Below the pieces are notes generated by a model that saw only the letters and a list, made by a program, of their open reading frames with translations, was not told where the DNA came from and made no database searches. Shown in pieces: positions 46,158 to 57,632 of a DNA stretch of 64,000 bases. Position numbers and translations under genes: made by a program. The DNA lies in NCBI GenBank assembly GCA_024449915.1, contig JAMZAV010000168.1:1299552-1363551 (forward strand), in the 5' to 3' direction. Each line of letters begins with the position of its first letter. The first letter of the stretch is position 1. This stretch comes from Sweltsa coloradensis. Its lineage: Eukaryota > Arthropoda > Insecta > Plecoptera > Chloroperlidae.

Positions 46158-46760
46158 AAGGAGAATGTGCGAGGGTCGCTTTAAAGTACTCTACCCTAGC
46201 ATTCACATTAACGACTGGAGGAACTCCTAGCCATACTTGGGAAAGGAACTTTTTAAATTAACGAGTTCTGGGGAACTTGATCCTTTTTAGTGTCAAAGAA
46301 CTTTTAAGTGATCAAGTTCATGGGTTTTGAAGGGGAAATTGTTGAAGAAGTTCCTTAAAAAGTTCCAGTTACAATTAAATACTAAAATTTTGCACTAAGC
46401 ACCACTCTTCAGTATTCGTTAGCAATAAATTTGCCGGTATGTATTATTTATAATTACATACCATTATGTATCATCATCATTCATCCCTACCACTCCCCCG
46501 TTTCTCTATGACGGCCGTACGCTTGCAAGCTCCACTTAATCGACTATGCAGTCGCCTTAAACATAATATACATTACAAAAAAAAATAGTTCCGTTTTATT
46601 AGGGGACTTGAACCTTATAAAAGTTTTTTTAGGAACTTCCCCAAGTATGCACCTAGGAATGAGCTTTTAGTCAGGATGACCAGTGGCTGGTATCGAACCC
46701 ATGCCCTTTTATAGAGTCAGTTTCAAGTGTTACGCCAGAACCACCCCTGTCAGCAGTGCA
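46158..46760 (-). mobile_element. tRNA-derived SINE, family A, copy 5, split by a MITE
   Basis: The minus strand gives a diverged head (GGCGTAACACTTGAAACTGA...TGGGTTCGATACCAGCC, B-box intact) and GGTCATCCTGACTAAAAGCT. After the inserted element it continues GGAGTTCCTCCAGTCGTTAA, TGTGAATGCTAGGG. Joining the two parts across the CCTAG duplication restores the family order seen at 15465-15692. Confidence 0.8.
46231..46651. mobile_element. 421-bp MITE inserted in a SINE, CCTAG target duplication
   Basis: Ends CCATACTTGGGAAAG... and ...CTTCCCCAAGTATGCA are inverted over CATACTTGGG. CCTAG occurs directly outside both ends (46226-46230 and 46652-46656), while intact SINE copies have a single sequence at this point. 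Internally there is GAACTTTTTA-rich sequence and no coding capacity. Confidence 0.85.
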
Positions 46761-48109
46761 GCCATCTTTACAAGCAACACAAGCTAAACTCAGCGGAAAA
46801 CACGATACCAACCTCTCGATTGCATCTTTTGAAATGCTCCCGTCGTTTGCAACACTTTTTCTAGTCACAACTGTTTTGATCTCGTCCCTCGTCGGTTGAC
46901 GGTTTACAGCTCGTGGATGTTGTGTTGTGAGTATAGACGTAAACTAAGATGTGAACTTAAACTGTCGTAAACCCAAAGTGTGTGTAGAGCTTCCGGTAAC
47001 CAACACATACATTACACAACAGGAAGATATCTCAAACACTCTTAAATTATGGTTCACTATGCAAAACTATTCCCTTTACTGAAGCTTAACTTCGTATTCT
47101 TTTACTCAATAATAATTAACACGCCTCCAAAAATGTTCAAAATATAAAAACAAATTAATTCTAATACAAAGCAACAAACCAGTGTATTAATCTAACATAA
47201 CTTCCTTCCACGATTATTTTTAGCAAAATCCCTTTTTTTTTCAACATATTGTGTTAATCACACCTGTAAACAATGAGCAATGTCAGTTTTATACTCTTTT
47301 TTGAACGTAAAATTACCTTTTATTGATTTTTTTCATCTAAATTGAAAATCAATAAACATAAAATTTTAAGGTTTAATGGCTTCATCCGGTTGCCCAAAAT
47401 TTAATACATTATTTAATATCCTCCTGAGTTGATATCCTTCAAAGCTATTTACTTTAGTAATTCGTTTGCTACATTTTAAATATCTTACATGAACTCACAT
47501 TTGATCTAACCGACTAAAATCCAACATATTTTAACCACCTTGAAATTCAATTACCAACCCATTCAGCAAAGTAAAACACATTTATCTAATTAAGTGATTT
47601 AATAGCAATGATCAAGTTTAGATCAGCCATAACATTAAAAACACTCCGTTGCCATCTCATTACCGAGTAATAATGAACTCTTAATTGAGGAAAATATAAG
47701 CAAATATAATTATGAAGTAGATTCGCCTCTAATGACTCTAAATACTTGACAAAATTAACCTCTGTGTTTGGATTATCACCGAGTAAACACCTAACCACAT
47801 TATTATCTTCTCTGAAGTTTAAGTCTCACAGTTTCGTTATCTTCTCTTGGGCTAGACAGTGTACGGTAATCTTAAAAGCTGTTATACCACACTAAAGAAA
47901 GCATCTCCTGATGTATTATAAGAGATTTGGCTTACATTACCAATTACGTGGAAAGTGATATAGTTATATTTAATGAATGATAGCAAATCACAAAAGCCTC
48001 TATTGTAAAGAGGTGAGGAAGGGTAAGACAGTGAATAGCATTTTTAGAAAATATATTTATCGTTTCACATTTCCAAATAATTTATGTTAATGTGTAATTG
48101 CTTCATTTA
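46761..48109. other. no recognisable feature
   Basis: AT-rich and unassigned. Confidence 0.4.
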
Positions 48110-48430
48110 CTCCGGCTATATTGGCTTTCTTAGCTGCTGGTGAGCCAGACCTGACACAACTTCTTCAGCCTCCTCTCCATCTGCCAACTCTTCCATATCC
48201 TGCTGCTTGTTCACCAAGTGTCCCCATTTCTTTCAATCTTCCCAATTCTACCCTCACCCAAGACACGTATCTCACTTTTATGCTGTTTAATTTGTTCAGT
48301 CCTCCTATCTCTTGGTCTTCAAACTTTTCTCTTATTCCCTGCTAATCTTGCAAACTCTCTTCTTGGTATTCTTTATTTTTCCATTCTTCCCATGTGTCCA
48401 AACCATCTCAGCCGCTCTCTTTAAATGCGC
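48110..48430 (-). pseudogene. LINE reverse-transcriptase C-terminal relic
   Basis: The minus strand from about 48424 encodes RERLRWFGHMGRMEK, the hallmark (R)LRWFGHVxRM segment found near the C-terminus of many non-LTR retrotransposon polyproteins. After a frameshift it continues RIPRREFARLAGNKRKV, a stop, then RPRDRRTEQ, matching the usual RIP(R/K)... and G(R/K)xRRGRPRxRW segments of those proteins. At least two stops and one frameshift make it dead. No RT catalytic motif is present, so it is a short 3' fragment. I cannot assign the clade. Confidence 0.75.
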
Positions 48431-50484
48431 CACTTCTAGCTTTCACCCAGTGTGATAGTCACCAAGCCGTGAAGACTGATACCATTAGTGAAAACATTGT
48501 GATGATTTCGATGATGATCATTGTACAAGATTACAAGGAGGCATAGTCATCCAAATAAGATAAATTTGTATTCGTTTGTTCTGGTTATTTCATAAAATTT
48601 ACTAGCACCTAGTTTTGATTATTAAAGAACTCATGCATTTCTTTATTGTTTGATCCTACCAGAGCAAATGCCCTCAAGTAATAACAATTTACTTTTGTAA
48701 ACAATTGCTTTGCTTCTTTGCAATTGTAGTTAACGCTTGGGGCTACTGGTTTAACTTGTTTGTTGAGGTAATGTTCAACCCTGTGTATAACTCGTGATAT
48801 TCCAGCCGTCAGAAGGCGATATATTCAACAGGTGCTGTGAAGTCTGCGAGGCGGGGCGCTAACACGATACCAATTACAGTTCTGAAGTCTTTGGCGAAAA
48901 ATAATTTCCCTCTTGTAAAAGGGATTTTTTTGAAGTTATTTTGAAACTGTATGAGGATCTAATCACGAACTTGTTTATGAAAGTATGAAATATGTTTTTG
49001 GATGGTTGGCAGCGTGGACTTGAAAAGGCTATGTTTTAATTTTAGGTTTAACTGGTTCCCTAACCCCGTGAATTAAATATATACGGGATACCTATCGAGA
49101 ATATATCAACAAAGCTTTCAGCTCTTCTACGCTTTTTTAAGTTTGAATCTCCCTTGAAAAGAACATAAAAGTCCTTCAAAACAATCCCACCTAGCTATTT
49201 GTCTAAGCCCGCTTGATTTTATATTAATTTTATTTATTTTTAGTAAAAATATATTGCAGGTAAAGATTCATCTATTAAAGAATGTTTATATTTATTAAAC
49301 ATGACCAATTTGTACAAGATTTAAATATTTTATTAATCCGTAATTTTAAAATTGGTATATTTATAAGTCATTCGATTAAGCGTTGCAACCTCTATGTTTT
49401 CAAGGACAGATCAAGCTATGCCTATACCACTGCGAATTGTTTTCGATTTTTACCCTTAAAATAGGCCCAAAAATGTATCGTACTTAGATATTATTATTAT
49501 TTCTATTGCAACTGTACATAAAACATTGCCTCCACAACACGTTGACTTACAACACACAGGTTCTTGTTTCAAATAAGTTCGATATCAACCAAGCATTATC
49601 AAATGACGTACGGCCTGTTGTTATTTTCAATCAATTTCCTATTCTGATTATGATCAAACTGAAATGGAATCACCAAAAAATCAATCGTCCACATTCCCGG
49701 CAATCTTATTCGTGTAGAAGATTATTCCTTGCATGTTTCGGTATTCCCATTTTAAAAAGTACGCCATTAATAACATCCAAAACTTTTCTAAGCATTTATC
49801 TTTACCTGTACCTAGGTACTTTATAAGTATATCTATCTTCACAACACTGTTTCAACTATGTATTTCCCTATAAGTATTACTATCTTCACAACACTGTTTT
49901 AACTAAGTATTTCCATATCATTAGGGGCCACAACCTGCACCAAACTCACTCATCTCTCTCTCAAACATCAAGTTGTTTTTGCCGTGTACTGACTGGTGCT
50001 CGCTAAATGAAAAATCTATTCGTGTTTCTTTCAATATTAAAGTTTTTCCCGTCCACGTATCAGGCTATACGACTAAACTCTTTCAATCTTCCCCTCGTAT
50101 CACCTCTCCCCCCCCCCCCCACCCGCAATACTTGGGTGCCTGCTTACCTACTCGTGCGACACAAGAGGAGAGACTACCGCCAATATTAACACCACGCGAA
50201 ATTACTAAATTTAACTCACACGAAACACTGCACCAAATCGAAAATATAATTTATAGTCCCTAGTTTCGTTAGAGCTATATCCTTCATGAGAAACTATTCA
50301 AATATCATCAGTAACTAAGTAAACTGTTTTTAATTACAGAATGTACTTAATTAAAAATTTATTTTGTAATTAAAAGTCCGAAGATAGATACGATATTTTT
50401 TTAGTAAACGCAAATTAGGATCGCAAATTTGACTTTCAAAACACGTTGCTCTGTATGTGTAGCTATAGTCTCTTTAAAAAATAA

Positions 50485-50485
<1 letters not shown>
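48431..50485. other. unassigned, with a small tandem duplication
   Basis: At 49827-49918 a block of about 50 bp is duplicated in tandem (TATCTTCACAACACTGTTT, AAGTATTTCC in both). A diverged relative of the 17-bp motif, CAACCTGCACCAAA, is at 49931-49944. There is a 13-C run at 50108-50120. No exon was recognised. Confidence 0.45.

Positions 50486-50559
<74 letters not shown>
50486..50559 (+). repeat. TAA microsatellite, first tract
   Basis: About 24 AAT/TAA units. A second tract of about 20 units is at 50692-50751, and the two flank 130 bp of unique sequence. Poly-Leu and poly-Ile frames through them are artefacts. Confidence 0.95.
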
Positions 50560-50560
<1 letters not shown>

Positions 50561-50691
50561 GACTTATTTTAGTTAGAGTTAAGACAAAAGTAATAATGTA
50601 TGTAATAGGTACACATGGAAGTACTTGACGTAAGTCCGTACAACATGTTAGCTCCGGTTTTAACCGAGTTTGTATGAAATACATCCAATAA

Positions 50692-50750
<59 letters not shown>

Positions 50751-50751
50751 T
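50692..50751 (+). repeat. TAA microsatellite, second tract
   Basis: About 20 units, ending where the 5S-derived SINE begins. Simple AAT repeats next to SINE ends often derive from the target or from a neighbouring element's tail. Confidence 0.95.
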
Positions 50752-50754
50752 AAA

Positions 50755-51178
50755 AAATAGCCAGTGGTTTAGCCGAGCTCGTTTAACCGGTTCCCACTCA
50801 AACACCGAAGTTAAGCAGCATCGGGCGTTGTCATGGGTAGAGTGGGTGACCAGTCCTGAAACTCACGTATACCGCTGGTTAGAGAAGATGGAGGGTTCGA
50901 GAGCTAGTGTAACGACTTCGTTCTCCTCGACGTCTGCTCGACAGTCCGGGTTAGTGGAAGAACCTACATGACTGACAAGGTTACACCGTCCTTTCGGATG
51001 GGACGTTAAGCCGTTGGTCCCCTTGGTACTTTTCGAAAGGAGTAGGCTACGTGCCCGTACCGGGTTTTCCCCTCCTCCATTCTGTTCATACTTCATCTTC
51101 ATCTATCACCACTCATCGTCTCGATTAGCCAAAGTGCATAAATATGTGACGTAAAGCAATATCCAATCAATCAATCAA
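50755..51178 (+). mobile_element. 5S rRNA-derived SINE, near full length
   Basis: Positions 50758-50880 resemble animal 5S rRNA: CCGAGCTCG, CACCGAAGTTAAGCAGCATC, GGGCG, then TGGGTGACC (box A, intermediate and box C regions of the 5S internal promoter) and a CCGCTGG end pairing with the initial CCAGTGG. The body follows: GTAACGACTTCGTTCTCC, CGGATGGGACGTTAAGCCGT, TGGTCCCC. The tail is CATAAATATGTGACGT and CAATC repeats. This is the architecture of SINE3-type elements. A truncated copy is at 62910-63182. Confidence 0.8.
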
Positions 51179-52630
51179 TTAAAAAAAATTATGTTTACTT
51201 CACAATAATGTAATCTGTCCATGCAGAGTATACAAAGGTTATAAAATAACTTTTACGATTTTGTGTTGCTTTTTGCGAGATAAGGGTAAACCCAGGTATT
51301 GGCGTGGTTTTAATGTTGGCGGTATTCCTTTAACCTTTGGCCCAGATCTTTAACGAGTGTAGCCTCGCAGTGCAGGTCATTAGGCTTCACCCGTATACTC
51401 CCAGGGAGCCGCGTCCTTCATCATTCAACATGTCAACCTTCATCACTCATCTGTGTAGTCGGCACACCATCCATCAGACTGACTGGGGGACATATCTTGA
51501 GATGGTTGGATGAGTTCGAGGAACAACCTTTTTACATTGATAAATAGACATAAATAAAACTCGTTTGAAAATCAGTTATGCGCATGAACATGTTGAACAG
51601 TATTATAGGCCTAGTTATAGACGACAAAGTTAAAGAAGAATAATATTACCCTGAATCTTGATTATTCCAGATTTTACCCATGGCGAGATTATTTCTTTAA
51701 CTTTCTTTAAAAAAAAAAACAGTTATTTATACAGGTTAATATGACGTGAAAGTTTATTTTTGATTTTAAGTTTTTTACTTTCGTTTTTCTCGTTATTATT
51801 TATTTCAACATGACATTTACAATCACATTGCTGGTGGTAAGAAATAGAGCTTAGCCCTATAACACAAAGTGTCCTACCACCAGGACAATATACACAATAC
51901 AATAATAGCAATATACAAAACACATAATAACAATATACTTAATAATCTCATTACAAGAAACACAAAAAATCAGAAAACATTACACATACATGATGATGAC
52001 GATGACTAATAAATATAATACAAAAATGATTGCGAGTGTGCGTGGGGAAGTTGAGTGAGAATGTGAATAGTGTATGTATGTGCGAGTGAGTGGTATTTGT
52101 TTTAACCGGCATGGTCTTGACTATTCATTAAAGTTATTCTAAGGTCTCTTCAAAATTTATAAAAAATCTTTTCCTGTACGGATCTCACAAGAAAGTACAT
52201 TCTAATCACCCAAGTTTGCTATTGATTGACACAAGCGAACCAATCTTCAAACCTGATCGAATGGTTTTGTGTTCTTGTCTGGATAAGCTTATCTTCAGGC
52301 TGTAATCACAAAGAGTACGCTATTTCACATGGTACGATATGAGTTTGATAATCGTGTAGTGGAAATTATCAAATCACGCAACACTTTTCTTACATGTAAA
52401 CTGTAATCTGTAATCTTTGCCATCATGTGATTAAACTTTACGTCCCCCGTATAAAGATTTCCCCTTGAAAGTTTAGTGTTTCAACAGCCCTTATGATTCA
52501 CCCGCAGCGCGTTTTAATCTCATGTTTAGAGATTTCACTTTTCTTTGATGTCTCACGACGTTATAATTTACATGTCAGAGGCACTGACACTTTGCAACGT
52601 TTAAATACGGGTAGGACTATAACGCAACGT
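51179..52630. other. no recognisable feature
   Basis: Unassigned. A mixed-composition block at 51300-51500 has no open frame of note. Confidence 0.4.
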
Positions 52631-52642
52631 TAATAAGCTCAG

Positions 52643-52803
52643 TTGCCACGCCTGGCAAAAGATTGTTATAGTTGCTCCGATGCTGACGTCACCGGCGGGT
52701 GGATTGCAGCCAATCAGCGGTCCCTAATTAAAAATACTGATCGCTCATTGGCCCGCCTAGACCTCGCGCATCGGCATACCTGATGCAGAACAACCATATA
52801 ATA
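52643..52803 (+). promoter_or_regulatory. promoter-like cluster: palindrome, CRE, two CCAAT boxes, TATA-like
   Basis: In order: TTGCCACGCCTGGCAA (52643-52658, 6-bp inverted halves), TGACGTCA (52684-52691), GCCAATCAG (CCAAT 52710-52714), ATTGG in CATTGGCCCGCC (52747-52751), and CCATATAATACG (52794-52805). The block is GC-richer than its surroundings. CCATATAATA lies about 45 bp after the second CCAAT, a plausible core-promoter spacing for plus-strand transcription starting near 52830. The 109-codon frame at 53047-53376 is unrecognised, so the transcript, if any, is unknown. Confidence 0.35.
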
Positions 52804-53664
52804 CGTAGACTGCAACCTTATAACCTTATTAATTCATGGTACTGCAGGATGCTTCACTAAATCAGTTGGAATAATCACCGTTTATTTCCAAGCCGCGTAA
52901 CTCTGCATGGTTTAACCTCTTGCTAGAATGTTAGTTTTGAATATTAATTTAAGTGACCCAACATTCGTCTTGTAAGCTATGGTCGTCCGGTTAATGCATG
53001 GAAAATGTATATATCCTTGTATCTCTAAGGTTGGTACTAGACTCAAATGCGAATCCTTTACGTTTTATGTGTTGGTAGCATACACACAATATTTTGTTTG
53101 TACGGGCGTTTTCATTCATTCAAACAAGCCTCATGTTATATTTTAAAGATTCTTACTCAACAATATCAATCCTTAAAGCTTTCCCGTTGTGTGGATACGA
53201 GTCTTCGTGCTTTCAAGTTGCGAATAAAGAGTTTCTCATTTTGGGGGCAGAAAACAAAAAAAGCGCCTTGTCTAGACAGAGGGAGACATTTTGAACACAT
53301 TTTATATGAGCAAGCGCCATTTTATCAAGCCGAAAAACACACTTTAATTCCGTCTACATCGCTATATTTTCCTTGAAGTGCCGTCTTGGTTGTTTTTATT
53401 TTGTGCTAAGTATACAGCTGGAAAATAATCAAACTTTGAGGGGGCGCGCGGGCTCTGTATGTACTATGTTCAACTTTCTCGGCTAATTGCAGTCACATTC
53501 GTTCGATACTTTACATCATGACGAGTAAATGCAATAAGAAGGCTTCTATTTTATGCCAAATTCTTATCAATTACTTCGGAAATAGTTTTTAAGAAGTAAA
53601 AAGTATATTATATACATTAAAAAATGAAATGAATTTATCATATTTTACGTGTAGTTGATTTATT
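52804..53664. other. unassigned; unrecognised 109-codon frame
   Basis: The frame 53047-53376 starts with a hydrophobic stretch (MRILYVLCVGSIHTIFCLYG) that could resemble a signal peptide. No domain, splice site or repeat evidence supports a gene. Confidence 0.25.
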
Positions 53665-54036
53665 TAAGAGGGAATGGGACACATTTGGCAGTTAGCAAAT
53701 AGCTATTCGCTCGGCCAAGATGCATCCGACGTATATGAAACTTTGCAAAGTTGACAATAAAGCAAACATGGACAGCCCTGCGGTCATAGATTTTCAAATT
53801 TTTGTCTTAATCAGCCAGCAAAATAATCACGAATACAGTCAATCTTGGAGTTTTTACAAAATCAAAATTCGTATAAATTAATTAATTTTTTTTTATAAAT
53901 AATTTTTAAACAAAATTTAGGAATGTGTTACTGCAGAGACGAATTCGTGACATATGTTCAAAATTTCAAACACCTGTGGTGTCAGTCGGCCGAGCGAACA
54001 GCAATTTGACTAAAACGCATGTCATATACTCTCTTA
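53665..54036 (-). mobile_element. MITE with TAAGAG ends, copy 2
   Basis: Starts TAAGAGGGAATGGGACA and ends ATGTCATATACTCTCTTA. In reverse orientation it matches 25551-25913 over nearly its whole length (GCTCGGCCAAGATGCATCCG, AAACTTTGCAAAGTTGACAA, TTCAAACACCTGTGGTGTCA). 372 bp. Confidence 0.8.
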
Positions 54037-54049
54037 ACTTCTATGTAAT

Positions 54050-54235
54050 TCAGTTATAAAAACTGATTCACAAAAGAGGAAAACTAATCAAAACTAATTA
54101 CTAACTGATTACTGAAAATCAAAGTCCCCACTGAAAATCAGTTCTACAACTGAATGGGTAGACTCTAAATAAAATTTTTTTTATTTATTTATTTATAATG
54201 AAGACACAATGAACTGTAGTAAAATCAACTCAAGA
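54050..54235. repeat. retroposon tail fragments
   Basis: CCCACTGAAAATCAGTTCTA, CAACTGAATGGGTAGACTCT, AAATAAAATTTTTTTTATTTA then AATGAAGACACAATGAACTG. This combines the two tail types seen at 21238 and, in reverse, at 1725/15885, which suggests they are parts of one family. Confidence 0.5.
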
Positions 54236-56335
54236 CTCGTTGCTTTAAGATACGCAAGCAAACTCTAGTGTACGTTACCCAACTGTCTCACTTTAGAAAC
54301 GTGTCCCGTGCTGGCTGAAATGATGAACGTCACAGTCGTAAAGTTCTGATAGTCATTACTGTTTTTGTTCGACGAAAGAAGAGACTTCGAGAACGAAGAA
54401 AGAACGTGCGTGATTTCGTTAACTGGATCAATCGAAAAAACTCTCAACCTCGGACATATCGGGGTGGACGAGGGCCCAATTACTCGAAACAGCTGACTTA
54501 GGAGTGTGCTGACGGGGGAGTTTTTTGTCTTGTCAGTCCGGCTTGTTTGAGCTCTTCTTGGACGGATGGGATTGCAAGGGTTTGAGGGGGGGGGGTCTAC
54601 CAGTTCCCCGGACTAATGAAGCATTGCTGCCACATGAATTGGATATAAGATGGGACTGCAAGAAAATTTGATACAGTAAATCAGAAGCATGAATGTTTAT
54701 AGGGGAAAAATCTTAAACAGAGTTAATTCTTTTCTCTCATAAAAGTTTTCAGAGATTTCATTTCCGTTTACATTTAGAGTCGATTTAGTGAATCAATTTA
54801 GAAGATTTTCTCGATCACATGTAGCATTCTAGCACAATAAACCTACGTTCATGTCTATGGGAGTGGACTACGTGGATAGATTTCAGTTAAACAATACGAT
54901 AATGTAAAATATTGTACATTAGATTGGAATGTTCATAAACAATAAAATGCTATTGTTTGTACGTTAGCTGTGCATGTGCATCAGTTAATACTAATTTCAT
55001 ATTAATCCTTAGGTTCCTTCCTTAGGTCTTTTCCTTGGGTATAAGGTTGAATATTCTCGATATAAGTTATAAGTTACAAGTTCATGGTTTGTTGGAAGTT
55101 TTCTCGGTTATACATATTCATGACTACTTTTTCGGTAGGCAAATTAAAGATATTTACCTTTAACCGCCAACGTTAGTGGATGGTTGAAGATAAATGTGGT
55201 GGTTTAAGATAATTCACCTGTTAATCATCTTTAATTATTTATCTTCACTTATTCGGTACACCCATAAAATGGTCAAGAATGATATACTTATAATTTATTT
55301 TATTTTACAAATTATACCGCTACTACATAAGGGTGCTTCGCTCCCTAATATAAGAGTGTGATTATTTACAAATGTTTTTCACGTAGACATTTATTTTTTC
55401 AAGCAATAAATGTTACTATCTACATTGAATTTATATAAATTGTGCACGCCTGGCTGGCTTGGGGAGGTTAGGAAAAGCTGTCATTTTCGCTGCTTCTGTT
55501 ATTTCCCTAGAGCTTTCGTATTCCAGTTAGAAGTAATATGTTTTCTTATCAAGAGCTCGACGTTTCTTTGTGTTTTCCAGAGGAAACATTAAACTTTTAT
55601 CTTCTTATACAAGACGTGAACTGTTTAGTTATTGCTAAGACTTTGACTCGGAAGAAAGTTGGGTTGAGATCAGACAACGGTTCAATACGTGGAATCTAAA
55701 GAGATATTTCGAGACTATAATTTGTTTTGATTTGAATTATTCACTACACACGTGTTCATCAACAATCTTTTCATATTTTTCTGATCAGGCACACGGCAAA
55801 CATTGTATCTTCACGTAGCACAACATTAAATTCGTAAATGATTGTGTGTATTGTGTGTCTGTCAGATTAATGGTCAACTGTTTCTCTTCAGTTTATCATA
55901 GAGGAAAATATTATATTTTAGTTTTATATAAAGGTATTTTCTACGTTTTTTGAAGTTGACAGGTATTTTTGAACAAATTTGTACTTCAAAATTAAATAAT
56001 TCGCAGTACAAACGATATCGAAATGTAATTATTACTATCAACACTTGAACATTAATATATAACAAAATCACAACCATCAACGTTGAACGGCGTTCTAGGT
56101 GAAATTGCAGTTTAAAATTATATTCAAGATGCAATATTGGCCGCGTATCCGATCAGAAAAATCCAACGAATACTTAGATGTTTTAATAGAGCCAGGTTTC
56201 AATTCCACGGATAATATTTTTACTTATTTGCATATATAAAAAAATAAAAAAAACGCGGTAGAACATACTAAACACTCGTGGTAAAAATGAAGACTCCTAT
56301 TCAGGCTCGTTGATTCAACTGCGAAGTTTTGCACA
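54236..56335. other. no recognisable feature
   Basis: A G-run of about 10 at 54586-54595. Otherwise unassigned. Confidence 0.4.
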
Positions 56336-56626
56336 TTGTAACACATTGTACACATTGTACACATTGTACACGTTGTACACATTGAAATATAAGCGAGCAG
56401 TGCAAAGGAGGAATGAAACGAAGCGAAAGCACTGCAGCTTTGTAGTCGAGTACCGAGAGTTATCTTTGCGCGGCTCGATCCATGCTTAACACATTGTACA
56501 CATTGTACACATTGTACACATTGAAATATAAGCGAGCAGTGCAAAGGAGGAATGAAACGAAGCGAAAGCACTGCAGCTTTGTAGTCGAGTACCGAGAGTT
56601 ATCTTTGCGCAGCTCGTTCAATGCTT
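56336..56626 (+). repeat. recent tandem duplication, about 139-bp period, with CACATTGTA minisatellite
   Basis: Each unit has several CACATTGTA 9-mers, then GAAATATAAGCGAGCAGTGC, AAAGGAGGAATGAAACGAAG and CTGCAGCTTTGTAGTCGAGT, ending CTTTGCGCRGCTCG. The second unit (from about 56489) differs from the first by only a few bases outside the 9-mer run, so the duplication is young. Confidence 0.9.
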
Positions 56627-57632
56627 AAGGTTGCACAGGAGTAGCTATAATATCGGTGCGATGCAGTGTCCCAGCATTTCAGTTAGAACTCGACCCACAA
56701 CTGTCATATCGGCATAATTTTTTTTTTATTCTATTCACGATAAAATTTACTAGGACTTATGTTTTGTCGATTTTCGAAATTGAATATAATATGGTCTTAT
56801 AAAAAATTGCGAACTTGGTCAATATTTTGAAAATTTACCTTCACTTTAGAGCTTTATAAAAAAATTACAAAAAAAAATATGGAAAAAGTACAAAACATAA
56901 GTTCTAATTTCAACATTTATCTTCAAAATAAAAAAAAAATTTATCAAAATCGTGTGTGTAGTTTCCGCTAAACTACTGAACTACGAATGCATGTTTTGCC
57001 GCTATTTTAGGCCTTTTCAGCCCCAGCAAGTGCGCACTCTGGCGATACGACTTTTTGAGTGACAGGGGGGTTATTTATGTTCGAAAAAACGATTTCATTG
57101 GCCATGAGTAAAATTGTTTAACTAATGCAGAACACCACACAATGCATATGCCTATAAAACGTATTTGTTATAGAACACGGTAACAGTATAAGACATATTG
57201 AGATGTGTGCAAGGTTTTGCTTCAATCAACAGGTTAATATTAATTTTGTTAAGATGAGCCCAATGAGAACACGTACATAGCAAAATCATAATAGGTCATA
57301 CATATCTTCGATGAAAAGCAATGCTAAAATATGGTAGTATGATTTACAATGGCCATCTGTTCATAATTAGATCACGCCGCACACGTGAAAATATAGTTAC
57401 TTTAAAGAATGTATCGCAATCTTTGTGAATATGGTACTAAACAAATTATTACTATTCAAAGATTCGAATTGAAAATGCCTCGTTTTGGCTCGAACCCGGA
57501 TCATTTGGTTCTATAGGAGCGTTTCTTTATTAGTCTGTTGGATGAGCCACGTCACAAACAACTCGTTTTGTTATGCGCAGAGCGCAAGGCAATCTAAAAA
57601 TGTAAATATTGTTCCGTGGTGGTATAATATAT
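56627..57632. other. unassigned, with tRNA-like fragment
   Basis: At 57485-57550 the minus strand reads GTGACGTGGCTCATCCAACA...GATCCGGGTTCGAGCC, with a B-box but no foldable full tRNA. The remainder is AT-rich. Confidence 0.4.

Noticed and set aside
50463..50805. Poly-Leu and poly-Ile frames
   Set aside because: Produced by the two TAA microsatellites.
50758..50880. Functional 5S rRNA gene
   Set aside because: The 5S resemblance is partial, and it is followed directly by a SINE body and tail shared with other copies.
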